The position numbers and the translations under genes are program-made. A stretch of DNA of 38,405 nt from Capnocytophaga sp. oral taxon 863 str. F0517. Its GTDB lineage: Bacteria > Bacteroidota > Bacteroidia > Flavobacteriales > Flavobacteriaceae. This document shows positions 8,306 to 17,036 of this stretch, piece by piece. How positions within the stretch are numbered: position 1 is the stretch's first letter; each line of letters begins with the position of its first letter. Location of the stretch: the NCBI RefSeq assembly GCF_000466425.1, contig NZ_KE992184.1, positions 1-38,405 of the forward strand, read 5' to 3'. Below the pieces are notes generated by a model, which worked only from the letters and a program-made list of their open reading frames with translations, was not told where the DNA came from and ran no database searches.

Positions 8306-9190
8306 TTTAATGGATGCCTCATAGATACTTTCTATAGAGTCAGCAAGGGTTTTGTTGAACTCAGCATCGGATTGTTGGGCAGAAAGGCCTTCAGAAAGGG
8401 CACGAGAGAAGCTGGCGATCACGCCGTGGTTTTGTGCCAATATTTCGTTGGATTTTTCGCGGGAATAACCACCTGAGAGGGCTACTACACGCACCACTCT
8501 TGGGTGCTTGGTAAGCGGTTCATAGAAGTTAGCTACAGTAGGGAGGGTGAGCTTAAGCATCACATCGGAAGTAGCAGGAAGTTTGTCTAAGTGTTTGAGG
8601 ATTTCCTCACGGAGAATAGCCTCTGCTTCAGCTTTGTCAGCAATATTGATATCTACTTCAGGCTCAATGATAGGAATAAGGCCAGCAGCAATGATCTGGG
8701 CAGCTACTTCGAACTGTTGGTCTACGATACGGGCGATACCTGCCTTAGAGGCTTTCTTTACTACCGAACGCATCTTAGTACCGAATACATGGTGTTCGTT
8801 GGCTCTTTTGAGTAGATCAGCAAGGTTGGAGATAGGTTTCATTAGCTGTACGCCATCTTCATCCAAGTTTTCAAGTCCTTTATCTACTTTTAGGAAAGGG
8901 AGGATACGTTTTTCTTCCCAAAGATATTCAGCGGTATATTTGCCGTCAATCTTGTTATCCATAGTTTGTTCAAAAAGGATAGCTCCAAGAATTTTGTGCT
9001 CATTGAAGGCAGGACTTTTGATAATGCGGGTACGCATCTGGTGGATAAGGTCAAACATTTCGGCATCGTTCTTGTAGGCGCTTTCCTCCACACCATACAG
9101 TTTCAAGGCTTTAGGAGTACTTCCTCCACTTTGGTCAAGGGCAGCGATGAAGCCTTTGCCGTTTCTCATTTTTTCTATTTTTTCTTTCAT
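8303..9190 (-). CDS. fda: Class I fructose-bisphosphate aldolase
   Basis: Cleaves fructose 1,6-bisphosphate to dihydroxyacetone phosphate and glyceraldehyde 3-phosphate through a Schiff base. Start taken at the ATG at 9190 ([14 protein letters not shown]), 295 aa; the open frame extends upstream only to a TTG. Diagnostic features: [13 protein letters not shown] (17-29), [10 protein letters not shown] (172-181), Schiff-base Lys213 in MLKLTLPT, and ALSGGYSR (237-244). This is the short bacterial class I type like the Staphylococcus enzyme, not the metal-dependent class II. It is monocistronic: promoter at 9256-9286, heptamer array at its 3' end. Confidence 0.95.
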   Translation of the reverse strand: MKEKIEKMRNGKGFIAALDQSGGSTPKALKLYGVEESAYKNDAEMFDLIHQMRTRIIKSPAFNEHKILGAILFEQTMDNKIDGKYTAEYLWEEKRILPFLKVDKGLENLDEDGVQLMKPISNLADLLKRANEHHVFGTKMRSVVKKASKAGIARIVDQQFEVAAQIIAAGLIPIIEPEVDINIADKAEAEAILREEILKHLDKLPATSDVMLKLTLPTVANFYEPLTKHPRVVRVVALSGGYSREKSNEILAQNHGVIASFSRALSEGLSAQQSDAEFNKTLADSIESIYEASIK

Positions 9191-9255
9191 GATAAGTAAA
9201 TATTTAAAAGAACCCATGGGCACCAACCCATAAAGTTATTACATTTATGATGTCA

Positions 9256-9286
9256 CAAAAATACGATTTTTTTCGCTAAAAACCAA
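9256..9286 (-). promoter_or_regulatory. Promoter for fda
   Basis: On the minus strand TTG (complement of 9284-9286), 20 bp, then TATTTTTG (complement of 9256-9263). The transcript would start near 9249, giving a leader of about 60 nt. Confidence 0.7.
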
Positions 9287-9350
9287 AGAATTTTTCACTT
9301 TTCACCCACATACCCAGCTCCAAGTATTCGCGGGCTTTACTCTTCACTTT

Positions 9351-10913
9351 TCACTCTTCATTTTTCACTGTATTGCATACGTCCTTCTCTTCGCTGACAA
9401 GCGAGAGCTTCTTATCTGTATATTTATAGCAGTACTTCCGATTTTTGTCCTTGAAGTAGTAATAGGTAGGAGCTGCTTTGTAGGAGAGGTATAGGTTCAT
9501 ATCCATAGTATTGCCAATATAGCTAAGGCTTTGGTAGTCCGTGAGGTTCCTGATACAATGCCGACCTAAGATAAGCCAATCCTGAGTAACATATCCTACC
9601 CCTATATCCCTCACAGGGGAGCTAAGGGGTAGCTCGCGAGTGACTTTAATAGGGCAAAAAGGGTGGTTTTTGAACCCTTTTATGTCTTCTATCCACCGAA
9701 GGTAATAGAAAACCATTTTACCATCTATAAGAACAAACTCTTCGCCCGGATGAGTGGTGTTATACCTTTCACTCTCTGAGAGTATCTTTTCCTGTAACGG
9801 ACTGATTTCCATAGGAAAAAACCGATTCTCATAGACTACATAATAGGCAAGACCATCGTAATAAAAGAGATATTTGGACAAGAAGGAGTCTTTAGGCATC
9901 TCAATAATACGCAATTGCTGAGGATTCTTTACGGTTGAGAGGTCTATCGGACGATTATAACCATCAAGGTCTCGGTGGTAATAATGGGAATAGTCTCTGT
10001 AGTACTTCCCGTCCTTTTGGAGCAAATCCAGCGACACCTCGTAGGTTATATCTTCTCTGGGAATGATAGCAAAGCCTTCACAGAACCACAAGCGCCCCTC
10101 ATGGAAATCCCAAAAAGCGCCTTTATTGTGTGTCTTCTGTCCATAACGAACAAGCGTTCCTTCGGTGAATTTTCGGGTGAATCCTTCGCTAGTAAATTTC
10201 TCTGTATAATCATTTAACCGAGGAAAGTCATACTTAGTTATATAGAAAGTATCCTCATCATATAGATAATCACATAGGTAACCATAAGAGCCATAACCGC
10301 CCTCTACCCAACATACCTTTTGAGCATCCAATCCCTCTACAACCTCAATACTTCTCTCCATATAGCTCTCTTCTCGGTACATATATACCTTATGGGTGTC
10401 CTTTAGGAGTGTTTTTGTCTCAGAGGTATGTAGGACAACCACATCTTGGGTAGGAAAGTCGGTGAGGACTTCTTTAGTAATCTCAATAGGATCTTCGTAT
10501 GATGAGCGCTTAGCATAGTCAAGATAATACCAAGTTCCTTGGGTGAAATAGATGTGTCCTCTCGCGATTACCTCACTCACTTCTTGGGTGGGAAATAGCG
10601 GGATTACTTTCGCTTCCTCACTATGGTATCCCCAGATGTAGTAGTGATAATCCTCATTGGCAACTATAAGCCAATCTCCATCATAGTTAATCATTTGTAC
10701 CCCACTAGGACTGATAGGTACCAATGTCTTAGTACAAGATAAAGAGGTAACCCCATCACCTATGGTATATTGAGTAATCAGATATACCTTTTCTCCCTCC
10801 ACCTCCACCGAGGCTTCCCAAAAGAGCGGAGGACTTTCTCCCCCTACCTCCACAAGGGGCTTTCCATATACCCATCCAATGGTGAGGAAGCTAAGAAAAT
10901 AAAAGAATTTCAT
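9351..10913 (-). CDS. Secreted tyrosine-rich protein of unknown function, DKNYY-like
   Basis: A 520-aa protein with an N-terminal signal peptide (residues 1-17, ending VYG) and no later membrane segment, so periplasmic or outer-membrane associated. It is rich in Tyr, Trp and Asp/Glu, with short recurring beta-type motifs (HIYFTQGTWYYLDYA, KYYRDYSHYYHRDLDG, YYYFKDKNRKYCYKY). These resemble the DKNYY family of Bacteroidetes and Fusobacteria, whose function is unknown; the assignment is tentative. The next gene, another envelope protein, lies 39 bp upstream on the same strand and the two may be cotranscribed. Heptamer repeats of the TTTTCAC type overlap the 3' end. Confidence 0.7.
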   Translation of the reverse strand: MKFFYFLSFLTIGWVYGKPLVEVGGESPPLFWEASVEVEGEKVYLITQYTIGDGVTSLSCTKTLVPISPSGVQMINYDGDWLIVANEDYHYYIWGYHSEEAKVIPLFPTQEVSEVIARGHIYFTQGTWYYLDYAKRSSYEDPIEITKEVLTDFPTQDVVVLHTSETKTLLKDTHKVYMYREESYMERSIEVVEGLDAQKVCWVEGGYGSYGYLCDYLYDEDTFYITKYDFPRLNDYTEKFTSEGFTRKFTEGTLVRYGQKTHNKGAFWDFHEGRLWFCEGFAIIPREDITYEVSLDLLQKDGKYYRDYSHYYHRDLDGYNRPIDLSTVKNPQQLRIIEMPKDSFLSKYLFYYDGLAYYVVYENRFFPMEISPLQEKILSESERYNTTHPGEEFVLIDGKMVFYYLRWIEDIKGFKNHPFCPIKVTRELPLSSPVRDIGVGYVTQDWLILGRHCIRNLTDYQSLSYIGNTMDMNLYLSYKAAPTYYYFKDKNRKYCYKYTDKKLSLVSEEKDVCNTVKNEE

Positions 10914-10952
10914 ATCAATGATTAATATACCGGCAGGGGATTTGTAATATAG

Positions 10953-11477
10953 TTACAGACTTCTTTGTAGGCCTGATTCTTCCCACTTAAATAGCGTGGT
11001 TTTATGAAATAGGGTCGTATCAATACTTTGAAAATGAAAGCATTTTGATGCTGAATTTTCTGACTTTATGGTATAAATGTACTCGTCATAGGTGCTAAAA
11101 ATCTCATCTTTATGCTGTGCAAAATCGTCTTCTTCGAAATCATTATTCCAACAACAACTTGTACTCACTATCAATTCAACTTTTTGAAGCAGACTATCCT
11201 TAAATAGAAATCTTTTTTGAGATAATATTTTTATAAAACCTTCTTTTTCTTCAATCTTAGTGATATAAAGACTATCATTATTGGGAAAAATTTCTAAATC
11301 TTTGTAAGCATTGAATCCTTTTTGAATATCTTTAATCGTAGATGCACCTAATACAAACGATTTTTCATGGATAAATCCCTTACATAAGCCTTTATGATGC
11401 ATTCTTATACATGATAAAAATGTAAATGGAATCAATATACATATAGCTATAATTATTTTTCTATTTGAAATCTCCAT
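10953..11477 (-). CDS. Putative lipoprotein, unknown function
   Basis: A 174-aa ORF starting at an ATG. The N-terminus is basic and hydrophobic (IIIAICILIPFTFLSC) with a plausible lipobox ending in Cys23, so the product is probably a lipoprotein. The mature part contains a CCW motif and is Asp/Glu/Phe-rich; no family was recognised. The base composition is visibly more AT-rich than the gene downstream and resembles the STAND NTPase gene upstream, so it may belong to the same acquired segment. Confidence 0.6.
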   Translation of the reverse strand: MEISNRKIIIAICILIPFTFLSCIRMHHKGLCKGFIHEKSFVLGASTIKDIQKGFNAYKDLEIFPNNDSLYITKIEEKEGFIKILSQKRFLFKDSLLQKVELIVSTSCCWNNDFEEDDFAQHKDEIFSTYDEYIYTIKSENSASKCFHFQSIDTTLFHKTTLFKWEESGLQRSL

Positions 11478-11538
11478 TATATGTTTTTTTGGGTAGCACC
11501 CTCCGCCAGCGCAAACTTTTCACGCTTCACTATTATAT

Positions 11539-11606
11539 CTTGTAGCTCCCATAAAGAGCCAAAGGCTCTACTAATAGTAGGCACGAGCTGCAAGAAATGC
11601 GCCAGC
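11539..11606 (-). repeat. Left copy of an inverted dispersed repeat flanking the STAND gene
   Basis: Read on the minus strand this 68-bp segment matches 15594-15662 with about five mismatches and one 1-bp gap. It contains an internal palindrome (AGAGCC-AAA-GGCTCT) and the core CTTGCAGCTCGTGCC (complement of 11580-11594), which also occurs twice inside the terminase gene at 37787 and 37850. On the plus strand a T-run (11615-11620) follows. Confidence 0.85.
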
Positions 11607-11703
11607 AAGGGGCCTTTTTTCTCAAACACAAAATTACTAATTTTCGGAATTTTTACTTTATTATAGGAAAAAGTTTAAAACTCCATTGCTAATATGATTG
11701 TTC

Positions 11704-14700
11704 TCAATCATTTCCAATAAATTTTCTCTTTCTCTCCCAATCTGCATATTTTAATCCATTTTGAATTTGTGTATTAAGATATCTTTTTATTGGTATTAAT
11801 TTTATTCCTAAATCTGATTTTTTCACAATAGAAAGTATATTTAGCCAATCAGAAGCTCTTAAATAGCCAAAATTAACATCTCCAACAACTGTTCTGCCAT
11901 TTCCTCTCCAATATATTTTAGAAAACAAATCAACATCTTGTGTTAAGGATATAAACAATAATAACACATCTTCAAATATTTCCTTCATTGAGTGTCTTGC
12001 TATATCCACAATAAAATTCATTTTGTTGTGGCTTTCATAATTTTCTTTACAATAATCTAATAGGAAGCTTTTAGCTCGTATGCTCGCTTCTTGTGACAAA
12101 TCCCCAAAGAAAGAATTACAAAAATGTTCTCCAATTCCTAAATAGACTTCTTTTTTATCAATCAAATCAAAAACAGTTTTCAGTATAGGTTCAATTTTAT
12201 TAGATTCCCAAATCACGTTCAAAAATATATCTTCATGCAAATAATGTTGATTTTGGTTTTTTGAATATAAATTATTAATATACTCTATAAGAAAGTTTTC
12301 ATCTCGCTGAATAATCTTTGCAAAGCCTCTTCGAGTTAAGTCAAAATGACTGTCTATTAAATCTTGTTGCAAGTATAGTTTCTTTATCAAATTAATGTCA
12401 TTCCCTAATTCCTCAAAGGAGTCTTCTGTGATATCAAATTGCACAAAAATCGTTTCGTCTTTTTTTTCGTTTTTGTCAATAATAATTTGGAGTAATTCTT
12501 GGAACAAATTTGGTGCAATATTCAAATATCGCTTTAATCCTTCAAGCCATATGGAAGCTCTATTCGGTAATTTTTTTACAGTCTCTTTAATTTTCTCAAT
12601 ATGCTTCTCATTGATTAGATTCTCTGCCAAATAATCATAAAAAGACAACTCCCAAAAATATTTATTGTTAAAATTATTTTTCTGTAAAATATTCCAAATA
12701 TATTGTGATTTTTCTTTTGTTGTTAGCTGATTTCTGAAGACTGTTCTTGGGGTATAACCAATTTGATTGTTTGTAATTATTACTTCGGTTAAAAACTGAC
12801 AACCTAACTCGAAATTTTTAGAACAATTTTCATCAACTATTAAATCAAACGAGTTATTATAGCTCCAATAATTTTTTGCAATGCTTTTTAAGTAAACAAA
12901 AGTGTCATAAAATGATTTAACGTCTTTAATATTGTTGCAAACAAAAGATTTCCTTATTTCTTCTTCTTTCAGTTTTTCGTATTCTTCATGATTCTCAAAA
13001 TCATAGCTTTCTTTGTATCTAAATCTATCCCAATCTAAAATGAGATACTTCTCATAAGTTGTGTTTGTGAATTTTTGAGATAAAGAAGGAAATTCAGGAA
13101 GTTCTATTTCGTTTCTTTTACACCTTCTAATCTGTTCTTGAACGTAAAGACAATGTTCAAATGAGTTGGGGTTTAAATGATTTTTGATAATGGATATTAA
13201 GAATTGAATGTCATATTCCATTATCTCTTTTATTACACCTGGACTAACATTTGCATAACTCTGTAATAATTCGAGGGATTTCTCAGGATAAAGACTAAAG
13301 TAGTTGTTTACATTATCCCAAATGTTTTTTCGAAATGCTCTAATAGATTGATTATTGGGAATAGGATATTGATAAATAGATATTGCATAGTGCCTTTCAC
13401 TTTTTGTTTGTTGGTATTTAAAAGCAAGAAATGTTTTTGACAATTCATAGAATGCTTTTGAATACAAAATATCTTTTTTTGCTAATCCTTCAATTAAAAT
13501 TTGAAAAAGTATGTTTTGCCTTTCAAAACCAAAGCGTTCATCAGTCCAGTCAAATATCAGGATTTCTCTGATTTTGTGTATTAGTTCGGGTAAGTGTTCT
13601 GGTTTCTTTCTGATAAACTCAAAAATTAATTCAATCGCATCTTTGAGTTTGTTTTGAAAACGGAAAAAATTACTAAGTAGTTCAATAACTTCATTTCGGC
13701 TATAAGCAAAATCATTTGTTTCATATTTAACTTCGTAATTAACATTATGAGGTAAAGGTAGTTGATTTATTCTATTGTAAATATACTGCAATGTTTCTTC
13801 TTGCAGATAGAACCAAAATATTTCCAAGAATGCAAACGTTCTTTCTTCTTCGTTTTCAATTGATTTTAAATAGTTTTGAAGAATAGGTTGAAGCTTCTGC
13901 ATCACATTTTCAAAACCAAAAGTATTGTTTGCAGGAATAACACAATCTTTAAACCGACTTTTATTTTCATTGAAATACCTCTTTAAAAGTGTTTCAAATT
14001 CGAGCAAATTATCCTTAATAAACGCTTTATAGAAAAAGAAAGTTGCTAAATTTTGTTCGGGAATTTTTACATAATCATATTGTATTTCCACTAACTCCAA
14101 TCTATCTAATTTTTCTATTGCATCAATGAATAATGGATAGTCAATACCAAAATTTTGTAAAATAGGTTCGGTTATGTTTTTGTCTTTATAGGGTATAGCA
14201 TTGAAAAAAGCAATTATTCCCAAGCATTTGATATTGAATTGATTGGAAAATTCTCCATCATCATTTATAAATGTTGAGAAATATTTCTCAAACAAATCCG
14301 ATACATCTGCTAAAGCATAAATATTTTGCTTTTGTTTTGCAAGTAACGCCGTCATAATTGCAAGCCGAGGATTACCGTCTGCAATACGAACAATTTCTTT
14401 ATGAAATTGCCAATTTGAAATATTAAAAGGTTCTGCCTTAATAATATCAGTAATTTGTTCATCAGAGAACTTTTTTAAAACATATTGCTTGTGTTCAAAT
14501 CCAAAGCAAAATTTTTCAACTATTGGCAAAGCATAATCTCTTGCAGTAAGAATAATTTTCAAATTACCTGTTCTTTGCGACTTGTAAAAGCCTGTAATTT
14601 GACTGAAAATGTCTATTCTATTGGCATCATCAACGAAAAAGATATAGTCTTTTTTATCATCAAAATGGTGAGATAAATCACTTAACAAGTTACAATTTTT

Positions 14701-15432
14701 ATATGAAAGGCAAAATGCATTGTATGATAAATTTTCTGCCAAAAAACTATTAATTGCTTCTATTGCGATTTTTGTTTTCCCAACGCCTGCAACACCAGTG
14801 ATTATTAAGAAATCGTTTCGCTTAATAATTTGTTTGATGTTTTCTAATTCCTCCTCTCTGTGCAGAAAAGTATTATTCAAAGGTGTCGCAATACCCTTAG
14901 ACGCTTTATTGTATTCCTCAACAAAGGTGTTAATAGAAACAATTTGTCCTGTATCCAAGGGGAACCCCAAATATTTGTGAACTAAATTTCTATGTTGAAA
15001 ATGTAATTCTAATGACAGACAATCGAGTGTATAAATGGTTAATATGAGTTCTGCTTTACCTAGAAGATTCTTCAAAGATTGAAATTCTTCTGTATTTAAG
15101 TTGAAATTTATACAAAGTATTATTTCTGCAATTTGATTTATCGGAATTTTTGTCTTTGTCGTGTCAAGACATTTTTCTATATCTTCTTGCAGTTTTGATA
15201 CTCCTTTTGTAATGTTGGTTGAGTATTCTACAAATACATATTTACCACTAGGCAATAAGTAAAAAGTGTCAGGTGTTCCCTTTGTTGTTTTTTGTTTTCC
15301 ACTTTGACTTCCAACTCTCGAAAAAGTTCGGTAATTATCGTTTTTAAGAATTAAAAAGCTATCACATAATTCCTGAAAAACAGTTTCATTTATACTTGAA
15401 AGAGCATTTTCTATGGTTTGTAATCTACTCAT
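11704..15432 (-). CDS. STAND NTPase with N-terminal PD-(D/E)xK-like domain; candidate anti-phage protein
   Basis: A 1242-aa protein in three parts. Residues 1 to about 165 look like a restriction-endonuclease fold: a KGTPDTFYL strand with Asp55, then YVFVEYS with Glu69; the usual ExK lysine is replaced (E-Y-S), with nearby lysines as possible substitutes. Residues about 185-480 are a STAND P-loop NTPase: Walker A GVAGVGKT (213-220), Walker B FFVDDAN (265-271), ILTARDY (294-300) and GNPRLA (353-358), equivalent to the GxP motif. The rest is long, helix-rich and TPR-like, a typical STAND sensor region. The layout resembles Avs-type antiviral STANDs, where target binding by the C-terminus triggers oligomerisation and nuclease action. 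No partner gene adjoins it. It is far more AT-rich than its neighbours and flanked by inverted repeats, suggesting transfer. Defence function is inference. Confidence 0.8.
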   Translation of the reverse strand: MSRLQTIENALSSINETVFQELCDSFLILKNDNYRTFSRVGSQSGKQKTTKGTPDTFYLLPSGKYVFVEYSTNITKGVSKLQEDIEKCLDTTKTKIPINQIAEIILCINFNLNTEEFQSLKNLLGKAELILTIYTLDCLSLELHFQHRNLVHKYLGFPLDTGQIVSINTFVEEYNKASKGIATPLNNTFLHREEELENIKQIIKRNDFLIITGVAGVGKTKIAIEAINSFLAENLSYNAFCLSYKNCNLLSDLSHHFDDKKDYIFFVDDANRIDIFSQITGFYKSQRTGNLKIILTARDYALPIVEKFCFGFEHKQYVLKKFSDEQITDIIKAEPFNISNWQFHKEIVRIADGNPRLAIMTALLAKQKQNIYALADVSDLFEKYFSTFINDDGEFSNQFNIKCLGIIAFFNAIPYKDKNITEPILQNFGIDYPLFIDAIEKLDRLELVEIQYDYVKIPEQNLATFFFYKAFIKDNLLEFETLLKRYFNENKSRFKDCVIPANNTFGFENVMQKLQPILQNYLKSIENEEERTFAFLEIFWFYLQEETLQYIYNRINQLPLPHNVNYEVKYETNDFAYSRNEVIELLSNFFRFQNKLKDAIELIFEFIRKKPEHLPELIHKIREILIFDWTDERFGFERQNILFQILIEGLAKKDILYSKAFYELSKTFLAFKYQQTKSERHYAISIYQYPIPNNQSIRAFRKNIWDNVNNYFSLYPEKSLELLQSYANVSPGVIKEIMEYDIQFLISIIKNHLNPNSFEHCLYVQEQIRRCKRNEIELPEFPSLSQKFTNTTYEKYLILDWDRFRYKESYDFENHEEYEKLKEEEIRKSFVCNNIKDVKSFYDTFVYLKSIAKNYWSYNNSFDLIVDENCSKNFELGCQFLTEVIITNNQIGYTPRTVFRNQLTTKEKSQYIWNILQKNNFNNKYFWELSFYDYLAENLINEKHIEKIKETVKKLPNRASIWLEGLKRYLNIAPNLFQELLQIIIDKNEKKDETIFVQFDITEDSFEELGNDINLIKKLYLQQDLIDSHFDLTRRGFAKIIQRDENFLIEYINNLYSKNQNQHYLHEDIFLNVIWESNKIEPILKTVFDLIDKKEVYLGIGEHFCNSFFGDLSQEASIRAKSFLLDYCKENYESHNKMNFIVDIARHSMKEIFEDVLLLFISLTQDVDLFSKIYWRGNGRTVVGDVNFGYLRASDWLNILSIVKKSDLGIKLIPIKRYLNTQIQNGLKYADWERKRKFIGND

Positions 15433-15593
15433 TTTCTTTTATTTAATTTTATGCAGTTGTGCCCGAGCATTGTCTACAACGCTATAATATGCACAATCTT
15501 ATTATGATTAGCCAAGTTGGTATATATTCCACAATGAAATTACATTTGCAAATTTTTAAAATGATCTTTTGCTTTTAAATTTTTAGTTTCCCC

Positions 15594-15702
15594 GCTGGCG
15601 CGTTTCTTGCAGTCTGTGCCTACTATTAAGTAGAGCCTTTGGCTCTTTATGGGAGCTATAAGTTCCATAGTTGTAGGTATGAGCCGTAAGAAACGCACCA
15701 GC
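15594..15702 (+). repeat. Right copy of the dispersed repeat, a near-palindrome
   Basis: GCTGGCGCGTTTCTTGC (15594-15610) pairs with GTAAGAAACGCACCAGC (15686-15702) with two mismatches, so the element can form a hairpin of about 109 bp. An inner palindrome AGAGCC-TTT-GGCTCT lies at its centre-left. Its left part is the inverted partner of 11539-11606. It lies 15 bp beyond the end of the fabB remnant and about 160 bp upstream of the STAND gene. Confidence 0.85.
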
Positions 15703-15716
15703 AAGGAGGCATGGCA

Positions 15717-16053
15717 TTAATCATTAATGGCATTAACCATTATAATGGCTGAATTTGTTCTGCCAAAGCCAAAGGAATTAGACAGAAAAGTGCGTATGGA
15801 CTTTGGGTGGTTTGGGTGATGATATGGAGCTTTTGGGAGTTTTCATCAAGGGCTTCTATATTGATGTTCGGGGCGATAAAGTCGTGTTGCATCATCAGGA
15901 TAGAATACACTAGTCACTAGTTCACTGGCACCCGCCATTCAGCATTCATGCCCTGTAATGGACTTGTAGCGCTTACGCAGGTATGACTGCCTCCAAAGAG
16001 GTGCCTATACAGGGATATATCCCCATACCAGCAACCACAACACGATGACTCAT
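15717..16053 (-). pseudogene. fabB: Remnant of a FabB-type beta-ketoacyl-ACP synthase gene with large internal deletion
   Basis: Translating the minus strand from ATG at 16053 gives MSHRVVVAGMGIYPCIGTSL, the N-terminus of FabB-type synthases, then a stop at about 15975. From 15907 down, another frame gives LMMQHDFIAPNINIEALDE and KLHIITQTTQ, the conserved C-terminal region; after a 1-nt frameshift near 15802 the next frame gives TFLSNSFGFGRTNSAIIMV, the FabB C-terminal signature (normally SNSFGFGGTN), ending at a TAA at 15717-15719. So only about 30 N-terminal and 65 C-terminal residues of a roughly 415-aa protein remain, with frameshifts and a GG-to-GR change. Heptamer repeats lie at the deletion junction (about 15911-15925). 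The product would be non-functional. Confidence 0.88.
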
Positions 16054-16106
16054 AATAAGTGAAAAGTGAATAGTAGGAGAGTTATTCACTTTTCACTATT
16101 CACTTT
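16054..16106. repeat. Inverted heptamer repeats forming a hairpin
   Basis: AGTGAAAAGTGAATAGT is followed after about 9 bp by TATTCACTTTTCACTATTCAC, giving a stable stem of at least 14 bp. It separates the 3' end of the dehydrogenase gene from the fabB remnant and could terminate transcription. Confidence 0.75.
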
Positions 16107-17036
16107 TCATTTAATAAATTCTTCTATTTGGCTCTTTACCTTTTTCCATAGTTTGTCGAGGGCATATTCGCTAGCCCAGGCCACATGGGGGGTATAGAGT
16201 ACCCTGGGGTGGGAGGCCAATTTCAGTAGGGGATCACCAGCTACAGGAGGTTCTCTCTCGAATACATCGGAGGCAAAGCCCTCTAATTGTCCGGCCTCCA
16301 AGGCTTCGTATACGGCTTGTGGATCCACTACCGCACCGCGGGCTACATTGATGACCAAGGGCTTGCGCTTCATCTTGGCAATGGTACGAGCCGAGATAAG
16401 GTGGCGGGTCTCTTCAGTTAAGGGGGTGTTCAGCGAAATAACATCACTCTGAGCCAAGACAGTGTCAAAGTCAGTATATTCACTGCTGCGGGGTGTTCTA
16501 CCCTCACGTTCTGCCCAAAGGACACGCATGCCAAAGGCCTTAGCGCGCTCAGTAATAGCTTTGCCTATGTTTCCTATTCCTATAATCCCCAAGGTGCGGG
16601 TGTGTAGGTCTAAGATAGAGGGTTCGGTGAGGCAAAAGCGCCCATCAGCCTGCCAAGAGCCGTCGGCTACGGCGGTATGGTAGGGCTTTAGCCCGCGCAT
16701 AGCAGCCAAAAGAAGCATAAAGAAGTGCTCGGCTACACTCTCGGTGGAATAGCCCACTACGTTCTTGACTTCTATACCATGTTCCCCAGCGGCGACCTTG
16801 TCTATGTTGTCGGTACCGGTGGCTGTAAGTTGGATAAGCTTTAGCTGTGGGAGCTTGTCCATATGTTCCTTGCCTATTTTCACCTTGTTGGTGATGGCAA
16901 TATCCGCCCCTTCCAAGTGGCTTACCACTTGGTCGGGACGAGTACTTTCATAAACTACCCATTGGGTAATCCCCTCCGGAACGGTTAGTTCCATTTGAGA
17001 GGAGAGTGTATTTCTATCTAATATAACGGCTTTCAT
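16107..17036 (-). CDS. D-2-hydroxyacid dehydrogenase, probable glycerate dehydrogenase (HprA-like)
   Basis: NAD(P)-dependent reduction of a 2-keto acid (hydroxypyruvate or glyoxylate are the usual substrates of the nearest types) to the D-hydroxy acid. The 309-aa protein has the catalytic domain split around a Rossmann domain with GIGNIG (153-158). Catalytic residues are recognisable: Arg in NVARGA (about 233), Glu in FEREPP (about 262) and His in TPHVAWAS (about 284). The start codon shares one base with the stop of the porin gene upstream (TGATG), so the two are translationally coupled. The exact substrate is not determined by sequence. Confidence 0.9.
   Translation of the reverse strand: MKAVILDRNTLSSQMELTVPEGITQWVVYESTRPDQVVSHLEGADIAITNKVKIGKEHMDKLPQLKLIQLTATGTDNIDKVAAGEHGIEVKNVVGYSTESVAEHFFMLLLAAMRGLKPYHTAVADGSWQADGRFCLTEPSILDLHTRTLGIIGIGNIGKAITERAKAFGMRVLWAEREGRTPRSSEYTDFDTVLAQSDVISLNTPLTEETRHLISARTIAKMKRKPLVINVARGAVVDPQAVYEALEAGQLEGFASDVFEREPPVAGDPLLKLASHPRVLYTPHVAWASEYALDKLWKKVKSQIEEFIK

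Noticed and set aside
15463-15505. Imperfect palindrome GTTGT...ACAAC upstream of the STAND gene resembling an integron attC site
   Set aside because: The core sites do not fit RYYYAAC/GTTRRRY and the spacing is too short; no integrase is present.
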